Made by a program: the position numbers and the translations under genes. Positions 39,361-51,300 of a stretch of DNA of 64,000 nucleotides are shown here, in pieces. Source of the DNA: Orthonyx spaldingii (Eukaryota; Chordata; Aves; Passeriformes; Orthonychidae); contig VZTJ01003846.1 in the NCBI GenBank assembly GCA_013397795.1, positions 2,589,816 to 2,653,815 of the forward strand, in the 5' to 3' direction. The stretch's first letter is position 1. Each line of letters begins with the position of its first letter. The notes below the pieces were generated by a model. The model had not been told where the DNA came from and searched no databases. It saw nothing but the letters and a program-made list of their open reading frames with translations.

Positions 39361-39956
39361 AGAGGCCATGCACATGGTGGCAATTCCCTGGATGCCCCCC
39401 ACCCTCCAAGAGTGGGAGGCACAGGGCCCTCCCGAGCCAGCAAGGATTTCTCAGTGGATTTCCTGCTGGCACCAGGCCCTGCTGTGTAACACCCTCAGCT
39501 TCTCCATCGGCTTCAACACCACAGTGGTGCCCACGGACACCTCCTCACCAGAACACCTCCTCAGGTTCCCGATTTGGAGTCAAGCCCTGGCCTCAGCAGT
39601 GTGGGCTGTGGGAATGGAACAAGGGGATGAGGTTTAGTTACCATCAGAGCCAGAGCACAGGCACCGAGCTAGAAGTGCAGCCTTCAACTGCAGCAGCAAC
39701 TGCTGTGGCAACTGCCAAAATGGCAGAGAGCCTTCCAGAACCTTCCAGTGCCTGCTGGACACCAGCAGGTTCAACAGCCGCTCCGGGTAGCACTGGATGC
39801 TCTCACTGCACCAGCCACTGCCTGCAGGCCCCGGGCTGTGCCCACATGGCCATCCTGTGCCCCCAGGCTGGCTGGCTGTGCCCCAGTGCCTACCCCCGAT
39901 GAAGGGCAGCGCCCTTGGCACCGTGTGGCTTCAATCCCTATATGGACCATTCACTG
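39361..39956. other. GC-rich block, content unknown
   Basis: Abrupt shift from AT-rich to GC-rich sequence with few CpGs, leading into a CR1 3' end at 39957. Several overlapping open frames exist on both strands, which is expected from the composition. It may be the body of the same CR1 insertion or an unrelated GC-rich element; I do not recognise it. Confidence 0.35.
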
Positions 39957-40016
39957 AAAGAGCTGGACTCAATGATCCTTCTAGGTCCCTTCCAATGCAG
40001 ATGATTCTGTGACCTG
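39957..40016 (+). repeat. CR1 LINE 3' end
   Basis: gagctggactcaatgatcct, then aggtcccttccaatgcagat and 'gattctgtga' is the typical avian CR1 3' terminus (ggactcgatgatcctt...gggtcccttccaac...attctgtga). Sense orientation on the plus strand; how far the element extends upstream is unclear. Confidence 0.85.
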
Positions 40017-40600
40017 TACCATGGAGCCAACCCTTGCGTCCCTCTTACCTTTCTGTCCCTTGGGCCTCTGCAGGGCTGCAATGTCGGGACCCCAGGGGCC
40101 AGGGATGGGAGCTCCCCATGGCTCACCAAGCGTGCATCCCACCTTTCCTGGGGCAGCCCTGGAGGTTCTGCCTGAGCCCTCCCCATTGCACAGCCTGGCC
40201 ACAGTTCCTCGTTGCACCTCGCAGCCCCTTCAGATGTCCTTGTCCTCCAGCCAGGGCCTCAGCAGCTCTGGAGGGGGAGGCATTAGCAGGCTCAAGCCTC
40301 CCTCCTGGCCGTTCCTGAGCACTGCTTTCCTTGTCTCCCTTGCTTTGCCAAGCAGTGCTCAGGAATGGGGGCAAAAATAAGCCCTGTGGCCAAAGCAAGT
40401 AATGAAACCTCCACCCCTTGCACACTTGTGTTGGCCCATCCCACCCCACCNNNNNNNNNNNNNNNNNNNNNNNNNCCATCCCATCCCATCCCATCCCATC
40501 ATTCCCAGTTGCGGCCGAGCCCAGCCCTCCAGGAGCCTGGGTCATGGCCCATCTCCTGTGCTTTGCTGGCAAGGCCAAGCCTGGCCTTCTGCTAAGGAGG
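40017..40600. other. GC-rich intergenic with pentamer repeat and gap
   Basis: GC-rich, low-CpG sequence continuing after the CR1 end. No coding exon supported; the open frames reading PSHPIPSHP-like peptides come from the (CCATC)n repeat. Confidence 0.4.
40436..40502 (+). repeat. (CCATC)n microsatellite interrupted by an assembly gap
   Basis: Pentamer ccatc repeated five to six times at 40476-40502, preceded by ccatcccaccccacc and 25 N at 40451-40475. The gap sits in the repeat, so the true array length is unknown. Confidence 0.9.
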
Positions 40601-41785
40601 CTGTAAACTAGAAGGTTGTGTTCCTTACATACATACAGCTTGGAGAGGGGAGAGAAGGTTTCAATATCAATCCTGTATCTGTCTTTTTCACACTGATTTG
40701 GGAATGTGACACAGCATGTCACAGACAATGAGTGGATGTTAGACTTCGTATTAATTTTTTTTTTTTCCATGCACAACAGTTTTCTTGCCTAGGAAAAAAA
40801 ATCAAATTTCAGTGGGTTCTGGACCAAGTCCTACCATATCAAACACTTGCTCATAAAACACTATGTTTATTTATCTGTTTCAGATACTGACTGTGACATA
40901 TAAATATGATATACTGCAGATTTTGAAAAGATGTGGCCTCCTTCAGCTTGTGACAAATCCTGTTTGGAAACAATGCATAGCCTCCAAGGGGAAACTTGAA
41001 GAATGGGAAAAGGCAAGCACCCCTGTATAGCCTGAGAGAGTAAGCTATGACCGCATGCAGCACCAGCAGAAAGAACACCACACAGACATAATTGTGGGTC
41101 TGTAAGGCACCAGCCAAAGTCTGCACATGCCTCAGAAAAATACGGGTTTATAGCGTTTCCTACAAACGACTACACCCTGCCAGCGTGCCGCAGAGCACGG
41201 CGCAGGCACTGGAATGCATCAGCTGTGTCGGATGTGAGCTCTGCGGACAGGAGGTGCCCTGCACAGTTCACCAGTGTGTCAGCACATCCTCCTGTACCTC
41301 TGCTGTGAGGATTCTTCCACCACCCTGGGCACCAGATTTGTGCTCTCACCAGCATGTGGCACAAGAGACTGCGTGAACTGCCTGCACTCCTTGAGCAAGT
41401 TTTTTGGGGCCTTACAGCAACCTAGAAGGGCACTAAGCAAAGCAAATCCTGAGGTAACGCTATATAGTGAACCAGAATTAACTTGATCTCATTGCTACTG
41501 TGCATCTTCCACAGTTGAACAGCTTGATTACACTCAACTATCTTGCTTTTTAAAGGATTCTGCTTATTCCAGTCCTCAGCTGATGCCTGCTCCTCATTGA
41601 TTTTACAATCACTAGGGAGCTAAACGCTTCATGGTCACCAGCTGTGTAATGAAGGAGAGGGAATTACATCTCTCAGTGGCAGAGCCTTGGGTCTGTCAGG
41701 TTTTCATAATTGTAAGTCCACCTTTTTTTGTTTGGGCACAACAGTTCAGCATGACTTAGTAGCATACAAGAGCATGGACTGACCT
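40601..41785. other. Intergenic upstream of PPIL4
   Basis: No supported exon. A cysteine-rich plus-strand open frame at about 41092-41376 is discussed in findings. A poly-T run lies at about 40756-40767. Confidence 0.4.
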
Positions 41786-41919
41786 AAGGAATGCCCAGGG
41801 AGACGGTGGATTCACTATCCCCGGAGGTGTTTAAGGAACGACGGGAGGTGCCAGTTAGCTCTCAGGTTGGACTCGATGATCTCAGAGGAAGGTCTTTTTC
41901 AACCTAACTGATTCTGTGC
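41786..41919 (+). repeat. CR1 LINE 3' end next to the PPIL4 promoter
   Basis: cactatccccggaggtgttt, ttggactcgatgatctcaga and tttttcaacctaactgattc follow the avian CR1 3' end (caccatccctggaggtgtttaag...gttggactcgatgatctta...ttccaacctaaatgattctatg). Its end lies about 190 bp before the PPIL4 start codon. Confidence 0.88.
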
Positions 41920-41984
41920 GAAAGCATACAAATATCTTACATATCAAAGAACACCCTGCCTTAATTTCGACACATTCCACATTT

Positions 41985-42330
41985 TCCTGCGCCCTCAGAG
42001 CCGCCGGGATCGCGCGTCCCGCCCCTGACGGCCCGCGGGGTCCTCCGCGCCGGCAGAGGGCGCGCCAGCCGTGCGGGCGGCGGCGGGAGTGGGCGCGGGC
42101 GGCGGCCATGGCGGTGCTCCTGGAGACCACGGTGGGCGACCTGGTCATCGACCTGTACACGGAGGAGCGGCCCCGCGGTACGAGCCGAGCCCGCCGGCAC
42201 CGCCTTTCCCCTGCTGCCCTCCGGCACCGGGCTCGCCCCTGACACCCCCGGCACCGGGTTCCCCTTGCGCGGGCAGGTGGCGGCCTTGAGCGGGGCAGAG
42301 GCCGTGGGGACGCAGTCAGCGCTTGCGGCC
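41985..42330 (+). promoter_or_regulatory. PPIL4: CpG island and promoter region of PPIL4
   Basis: Dense GC and CpG sequence (cgcgcgtcccgcccc-like, then gcgggcggcggcgggagtgg) begins near 41985, covers coding exon 1 and fades by about 42330. No TATA box is evident, as usual for a housekeeping CpG-island promoter. The start ATG at 42108 has a good context (gcggccATGgcg). Confidence 0.75.
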
Positions 42331-45300
42331 GCAAGTGTAATAATATATACTAAATCGAAGGGCTGCCGTGGTCATCTTTCTCAAGTGTTCGAAAAGAAAC
42401 GGGGGGGGAGGGGGAGGAAGCGTGTTTCTGAATAACTAGCCGTGTTTAGGGTTCTTTGAATCGCAAGAGATGATTTGTAGGAAGGGAGGAAATATTCCGT
42501 CACCTTTGAGCATTTCTTTCAGCGTTTATGGGTTGGACCCTGATAAATGTCGACACAGTCTGCTCCAAAACCACTTTTCTACACGTTGAACTAGGTCTCT
42601 GTTATATCTATTCTTACTGTATCTGGAGTTTCCTATTGTAAATGTTGGTACGATTTTTTACAGCTTGTCTGAATTTCCTGAAGCTCTGCAAAGTCAAGTA
42701 CTACAACTATTGTCTTATTTATAATGTGCAGGTGAGTATTCACAATTCCTTAGTTTTTGGTTGGTTTAAAATCACAAGCATGAAAGCAATATCTTATGTA
42801 TTTTGCTTTGTGACAGAGGGATTTTATTATACAAACTGGTGACCCCATGGGAACTGGCCGTGGAGGGGAATCCATATTTTGGTAAGTATTTATGTACAAA
42901 AATCATACATACATATATAGATACATACAAATATATACACCAACAGAGAATTTGTATAAGGAAGTAGGAGGTCTAGCTGGATTGTCTCCATCTCTCTTGG
43001 GGCAGAATTACTGGTGGGAAATAAAAATGTTGATGCACAAGTTTCTTTGGTTGTCATACTTAGATACCTTTTTAATTTCTATGCTGCCTTTGGCCATTCA
43101 CTATTTTTTTCCTGGAGATTGTTCTGTCTCTGACCTTAGAAGTGAAGCTACAAGTAACAGCTTGGACCTACATTCCTATCTGTTTCAAAGCTGGCAAATA
43201 ACTATATGTTTGGTAAGAGAAGTATCATAACTAAATGCTCTGTAGAAGATAGAATTAATTAGCATTGTTAATACATTTATTAGTATAACAAAATGTGCTA
43301 AGTTGAGCATAAGTAGAAGATAGAGGCTATACTTGATTTCCTCAGTGCATAAGAAAGTGATCCCCTTATTTATTTGAGTTCATTTTAGTTATGTTGAATG
43401 TTTATAAGGAAATCACTTTTCTTATTTGTTCAAGAAGTTTTCGGTGGTCATGCAGACAAGAGTTGAAGAAACCATTCGAACAGCTAGGATGGAGTTAAAG
43501 TGCACATGTTCTATATGATTTCTTTGAAATAGTTGTTAAAAGTACAATTAAAATTACAGAGCAGAACTAATTGCTGGAGAGGTGCTGGGGAACACAATAT
43601 ACAGTGATAAATAGTTCAGCTGGAACAGAGACAGTGTTGCCACACTAGTGTTGGCTTTTGTAAGTCAGTCTGTCAGAGCCTCTTAAATGCAAAGGCTGAA
43701 ACCTGTGGATCCATGAATCACCACTCCAGTGGTCCTGGAAGCAGTGTAACTGTGCTAAGCAGATGCAAGTTTGGATAGATAAACTTGCCAGACTTGAGCT
43801 GTCTCTGCACACAAATAGATTAAGTTTATTTTGATATTCTGCTCTGTTACAAGTCTTCTGAGACTTACTGGTATGGCAAATGGGGAAGTACAGTGTGATG
43901 AGAGAGTGTCAGGTTCTGTCTGGCACTAGCATGGAGAAGGTCAGTTCGTTTTTTGTATCTGTTTGCTGCTGATGCAGTCCACAAAATTAGAGTTTCTGCT
44001 CTTGCATGCGAAGTTTAATTTGAATCCTCTCTTCAGTGAGGCTAACAGCTGCTTAGCAAAATTAGTTTAAACACAACACTGTCCTTAAATATGGGCAAAT
44101 ACAGGTATTGACCATGCCTCCATCAGTTTATGGAGTGAGACAAAATAAGCGATAGCAGGGTTAGACTTAAAAAATTGAAAAGAATGCAACAATTTGCTAT
44201 ATCCTGTATATCCCACATTACTGTATGAAGTCCTGTCTGTATGATGAACTGATTTTGCTCGTAGATGTATTGGGTTTATGTTTATCTTGGGAGATAGATT
44301 TTTGATGTAAATTACTGCATTTTTACAGTGTGGAATAACTTATTTTTGCAGAACCTACTTAAAATGTGTAGTTGCTTCATGCCTCAGAAAAACGTTATAT
44401 ACTGTATTTTAAAACATACAAATATACTCCTCCCACCCCCCAAAAAGCCTTTGCAAAATGTGAAGAGAAAAATTGGTTGTTCCTTGTAATATAAACTATA
44501 TAAGTGTACAGGTCCATAAATGTGAAGTGTAAATTCTAGGTTTATTTGAAGGCCAATGTAAAAATTTTTTGAGATGTCATTTACAGTTTAACAATGTTTG
44601 ATTAGCTCACTTCTGAAAATTCCTTTTTCTTGTAACATATTGTTATATATGTTTTTTTAGTCAGCTGTACGGTGATCAAGCTAGATTTTTTGAGGCAGAA
44701 AAGGTGCCGAGAATCAAGCACAAGAAGAAGGGAACTGTGTCCATGGTGAACAATGGCAGTGATCAGCATGGATCACAGGTCAGCATATGGTGTTGGTACA
44801 TGTCTGAGTAACTAAAATGAAAATTCCATGAGTTTACAAAAGCAACACAATGACAGTGTCACATCAATAGCATCATCTTGTAATACAGTCAAAAGGCACA
44901 TAAAAAACCAGCCATAGCTAACTATTTTGCAAAGCATTCCAGGTGCCAATGGGTATTTGGTTACAGACAGAGAAATTAAAATGCTCAGATTCAAATCTTG
45001 TCCTAGATTAATTTTATTTGTTGGAAACTCAGTCCTGTATTTTTTCTTTATTCCTCTCTGTTAATACCTTGATGTGATTTTGCTAATGTATCTTCTTTTG
45101 TAGTTTCTCATTACCACAGGGGAAAACCTGGATTACCTTGATGGTGTACATACAGTCTTTGGAGAAGTGACTGAAGGCATGGATGTGTTGAAGACAATTA
45201 ATGAAACCTTTGTAGATAAGGATTTTATCCCATACCAAGATATCAGGTGTGACTGCTTTTAACTTCACTATTTGAGAAGTACATTATAATTGAATGAATT

Positions 45301-48300
45301 TATCTCTTTTTGGAAACTAGATGAATATCATGATATCAGGTGAGCTGTACATGCTATTAAATACTTTTTTTCCCCAGTATTACTGGGAAAATAAACAAAT
45401 ACTAAATAAACAGGTATGTACAAAAATATTCAGCTGTGTTACCCTTACAAAAGCATCAGTGCTAGAATTTACAAGCACACAGTTGGGATATTTGGCTGTT
45501 TGGGATATGACTGTGAATTAGGGGCTGGTTTGCTGTTAGTTGGGTAAACCAAGTTTTACTTGCATGTAACCAATGCTGATCTTGATTTTGTTTTCTCTAA
45601 GGATAAACCATACAGTAATTTTAGATGATCCATTTGATGATCCACCTGGCTTGTGTGTTCCTGATCGCTCACCAGAACCTACAAAGGAACAGCTCGATGT
45701 GAGTGTTTGCGATGGGAAAGTTGGAAGAAATAACTAAATAAGTTTATCTCAATTAGTGTCTAGCACAGATTTGGCCAAAATAAGAAATCAGTCTTTAAGA
45801 TTTTGTCTCTCAAATCTATGTCCTGGAAGAACTACACATTTTTTCACACAGGGGGTGTTCTACTGTGCCAGCTTGCATTCTGATATGTCAAATGCTTGTC
45901 AGTTATTTGGAGCTACTGCTGTGTTTAATCAAATACAGCTGCTTTAGCCTTTCAAGAGAAGGATAAGAGCATGACCAGGGTGCTCTCCCTTGTGGCTCTG
46001 GTGGAGATATATTTAAAACCTGTGTTCTAGGTTTCTATTTACAGTGTAGATAAGAAGAACATTTAGAATATTTAATGTTGGTATTACTGGTTTTCTGTAT
46101 GCTGTGGTAGAAGACAAAATATAGTTAACATTTAGTAATGTTGAAATGGTTACTTCTGTTTTCCTTCTAAATGTGAATAGTCTGTGTTTCAGTGGAAGTA
46201 ATCTTGGTCATTCTTTGAGTTATATGTGTAAGTACACGTACTCTTGTGGGTTATTTGTTCAAACAGAAGGAATTTTCTAAAAGATAATTGCAATTATTAA
46301 TAATTTCCTCATAGTATGCAGTTACAGAAATTGTATGTGAGATTACTTCCTTGTGTGGAAACAGTTGTTTTGAGTAATGAATTAATTAACGAGAGAGAAT
46401 ATTGTTTATTTTTAAGCTTAATAGATACAAGATTGAAATTAGGGTTTTATAGTATGTGTGCACTGTGGTTAATCTCTGATGTACCTTCAGATATGTAGGA
46501 ATAAGGTGTTTAATAGCTCACTACCAGCTACATAGAGATGTGAAAACTTGTAATGAGTTTTCTTCCCTCATAGCCTGTCTGAAGATACCCATTTTGGCAT
46601 AGAAATGTTAGATGTGTAACATATGTTCTATTTAATGTCTTACTAGACACAACAGATATTTGCAGTGTTCCTTACTTCATTTCTGGCAGGAGCTACCTGG
46701 ATTAGAAATGAGTTGACACTTGTGATGAGATGTTGAGTATTGGGTGGGCATATAAAAGAATTTAAAATTTAGGTCACTGAATATGGTTCAGACTGATCAC
46801 AAAAGTTCATAAATAGTTCACAGTGCCTGAAATATGAGAATAATGTCTTCTTTTTTTTTCTTTTTTTCCTAATCTAAGTGGGAGAACAGAATGAAAGCCC
46901 AGTTCTGCAGAGATAAAGTGATTAAGCATTTTTTGTGTCGTGAGGGGAGAGGTCATCCAAGTAATTTTTGGAAAGTGAGAAAGAATTTTTGGCCATGGTT
47001 TGTTAATAAATAGCTTTTTCCTTCATTTTTCAGAGTGGCAGAATAGGAGCAGATGAAGAAATTGATGATATGAAAGGACGGTCTGCAGATGAAATAGAAG
47101 AAGTTCAGGCAGAAAAAGAAGCAAAAACTCGTGCCATTCTTCTGGAAATGGTGGACATCTTTCTGTATTTACCTTTTAGATCTTACTCCAGTGTGCATGC
47201 ATGTTATTAAGTCTAGGAGGATGTGTACGACTTATCTGGTGACATCATGTTTATGTGCTATTAAATATCTGTGGTACAATGAAAGGATTGAGTATGAGCA
47301 CTGGTTGTGGTTTTCTGATAAAACTGGTGATAGCTCATTTTCAAAGCCAGGATTAAAAGTGGGCCAGTGGAGGCTTTCTAAAAACTTGCTAGAAATGCAT
47401 CCAGTTAAAAAATGTAACACACATAATATGCTGCTGAATACCTGCAGTCCTGGCAAAGGTTTAGCATGTGTGGGAGAGAGCTGAGCTAATTTGTCATAAT
47501 CCTCTCCCAGTGCGTACAGTGGTAAACTCCATAGTAACAAAAATCATGGATATGCTTTGAAGTCCTTTTTTTTTTTTTTTTAATAAAAAAAATTCAAAAA
47601 ACAATACACACCACTGAAGAATGAGTGAATCCATCTCACTTCTTTATGACTACCAAATTCAAATTTATGGTGAATAGTTTGCAGTAGAGACTAATTCCAA
47701 GGTCATGCCAGTACGGGCACAATGTTGCAGAAGATTTGTAGGGACAAAAAGCATACACTTCCACCTTTTAGAACTGTCTGTTTGTTATGTTAAGAACAGG
47801 AAAAGCAAAGTGAACTTTCAAGAAGTCCAGCAGTGGAATTGTAAATAAAGAATAAATTTTAGGTTCCATAGAAAACACTTTTTTTGTGACACCAAGTAGG
47901 AAAAGTATTAATTTTTGATTTTGTGATAGGCGTGTGAGATCATGCAAACGATGTTTTCTCAGTGTGCTGTGCTGCCTGTAGAGAGCTTTAGGGAGAAGTG
48001 ATGAACGTGTTTTTTCTGTATCCCAGGTGGGAGATTTACCAGATGCAGACATCAAGCCACCAGAAAATGTGCTGTTTGTTTGTAAACTGAATCCTGTGAC
48101 CACAGGTGAAGACCTGGAGATAATATTTTCACGGTTTGGTCCCATTAAAAGGTAATGATGGTAAAATAAAATAGAAAACCGTCTTTGTTGAAATTCAGCT
48201 TGATTTCCTCCCAGTCTATTTAGGTTTGGCTATTAAGGAGTAGTCTGGTGTCTCAGCAGGTTTATGCTCTGTTTGGATAGAGACCACAACAATGGGGATA

Positions 48301-51300
48301 CAAAGGCAGATCTAGCTAGATGATTGTCCTGTCCCAGCAGTGGTTTTAAGGGAAAGCCTAGGGAAGTGTATGAACCTAAAAAGAGTATGACACTCCTTCC
48401 TGTCGCCCATCCTCTCACTTTTAGCAGTTTTTATGTCAGATGCTCAATGAGCTGGATACAGTCTCTGGGTTTTTCTTTCCCATGGGAGTATGTATGGTTT
48501 GGGATAAAACAGCAAACATCTGTGGCATCTGATACACTCCTTGTAAGGTGTTCCTCATTCCTGTTACCCTTCCCAGTTCTGGCCTTGGCTTCTATTGGTT
48601 TCAGCTGATTCCTCCCAGTACTGCTATGAAAAGACATGATGGGCAATGAAGTCTACTTTCCTACACTTCTCTATCCTGCACCCCAAAGTTTTTTTTTTCC
48701 TTGCTAAGAGCACTAGTCTACATATTCATGCTTCTTAGTAGGAGACTTTCTTATCTTGTTTCATTTTTCTTGACCTTGTCTTGTTTTGTTTTCCTGTCAT
48801 GATGAGAGAACCAGAACTGCATATGGTTTTGAAGAAATTACAGATTTACAGAGGAACAGTCTTGTTCTCTGCATTACTGTCAACTCCTTTTCTAGTGAAT
48901 GCTAAAGCTGTTTTTTTCCTTTGGGGTTTTGTGGTTTTTTGTTGTTGTTGTTTTTTAGGTTTTTTTTACAATACACAGGGTTCCGCCCATGCTTATCTTG
49001 TTGTATTTATCTAGGTCGTATGAAGGTTATTTGCTGTGTTGTTGGTCTTGTAAGGACTTTCTGCAATTTCTTCAGTCTTTATTTTTGCTATCTTGAACAA
49101 TTTAGTATCATCAGCACAGTTTAGTTCCATCAGCAAGCTTTGAATCAGCTTACTCTTACCCGGTCTTTTGCATGTTTATCAATGCAAGGATGTTCCTTAT
49201 GCCCTTGCTGCTTACTTTCCCCAAAAGGCTTTGGTGCAGAAGTTTATTAGAATTTGCAGGGGGATTTCAAAAGACTGAATGGAATGGATCATCATCTTCA
49301 TCATCATCACCACACATGAGCATATTAACTCTTTTAGAGCACTGTACTTAAGTTTATGCAGTACTGGCACACAGACCTTCAGGCTCCCAGATCCTAAACT
49401 ACACTGTATGTGGACGGGGGAGTTGAAATTGGCATCGTGTGCCACAGTTACAACTCCAGCATGATTTTGCTATGCCCTAGGAATTTCTAATTTTTTTTCC
49501 TCTGTCAGTTTGTTCACTACCTCTTCTGCAGTCCTTCCACTTCTGGGTAGGTTCACTGAATAACCCATGAAGGAAGGTTCTTGCACACCACCTTTCTGCT
49601 TTCTGCTGCAAAGAATTCCTATAGTTTGTCTGAATAGCCTTAGATTCTTTTTTCTTTTCCCCCCACAGCTTTTTCTTTCTTTTGGCCTTGATCATCTTTT
49701 TGATTGTGGATTCTGATTTGTCATTTCCTCTGTACACATAGGGGAGATCTCATATTATTAAGTCTCACCTTAATGCCACATTTCCTTCCCTTGTTGCCTG
49801 TCTGCCCTCCTTCAGCATCCTGTAGTCAGAATTCTTATGTCAAGTGCAAGAATTGGGTAATACTGATGCACTACTTACTCAATACTTACTTATTTTGCAC
49901 TACTTACTCAATACTTTTAGGTTTCTTATTTTTGCCCAATGATCTGCCTGATAAAAAGATGGGCCACTAAAGAGGTTCTTGCTAAGAAGAGAACATTTGT
50001 CATATGATGTTTGTTTAAACTTTCCTTAAAATGACTGAGAAAACAGAATGTGAAATTTCTTGTCTTGCATTAGTGAAATGAAAAAAATTAATAACAAACA
50101 GTAATGTTGGAAAACATATTTTAATATGTTTCACTAGTTAGAAATCCATGTCTAGTTCTATGCTTCATAGTAACCATGTGTGAGTTTAGTGTAATTGCTC
50201 AAAGTAATGTCAGGCATTTTTTCTTGCAGATGCCTCTACTTGAGTAGGGGTCTCAGAATCAAGTGTTATAATTCCTTCAAGGTGTTTTGATTTTGTGGGT
50301 TGGGGTATTCTGGGTTATTTTTTGAACTAAGCAGTGCTTTCCTACCCTACATTTTTTTGCTCCAACAGTGTTGACATTTTAATTTCATATCATTTTTCCA
50401 GCTGTGAAGTGATCCGAGACTGGAAGACTGGTGAATCTCTTTGTTATGCTTTCATTGAGTTTGAAAAGGTATGGGCTTTAGGTATGAACTATATGTAGAT
50501 TCTGCTTGTAAAAGCCCCTTTTTGGTATACTGCCATTAAGGAAAAACACTGACATCTTCGAGTGTGGGGTAGCTAATATTTTCTCTTACTGACTTAGCTA
50601 CAGAAGTTGTAGGTCCTAAATGAGGCAAACATTTAAGACTTTCTGTTTGAGCAGGCAGTACAAAAATGTTCTTAGATTGTCTTGAAACCAGTGGGAGGAG
50701 ATCAGGCCCTTTTTTATCCCAGAGCACGTTAAGACTTCTAAGAGTTAAAGAAGGGAATGTTGGGAGCATGCTGCAGAGGGTGTGTGGAATAAGATAGATC
50801 AGTGTGTGCAGTAGTGTTCTCTGCTGGGCTTGTAAATGATGCTTGCTGTATCAACACACTGCTCTTACTGTGAGGTTGATGGTGATAGTTCTCTTGTGGT
50901 GCATAGCTTTGTGTGTGCTGGTGTCTCTCATCTGTGAGGAAAACACTGGAAATGTGTTCTCACTTTTCTTTAGCCTACTTATGTAGTTAAAATGGAGCTT
51001 TTATTAGTTGTCTTCCTTTTCTTTCTGAATGTATTACATGTGCCAAATGTGTAGCTGGATTGGTAAATTTTTAAAAATGAAATGAACTGAAGAATTGAGA
51101 TTTGAAATGCTGATATTCAAAGCGTATCTATTTCTTTTGAAATGGCACAGTGCAAAAACTGTGGTGCTTTAGGCAATTTTAGAAAGAAATGTATGCCACT
51201 AAGCAGTTGAATTTGTGTTTGAGCTCTTCAGTGAATAGTCCTGTGAAATAATAGTGACTCAAGATTTTCCTGGTTAATATCAGGAGGAAGACTGTGAGAA

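Noticed and set aside
41882..42334. 150-codon minus-strand frame opposite PPIL4 exon 1
   Set aside because: Arg/Ala/Pro-rich frame created by the CpG island; PPIL4 exon 1 on the plus strand explains the region.
47131..47484. 117-codon plus-strand frame
   Set aside because: It begins inside PPIL4 exon 7 in another frame and runs into intron 7; the PPIL4 reading is clear.
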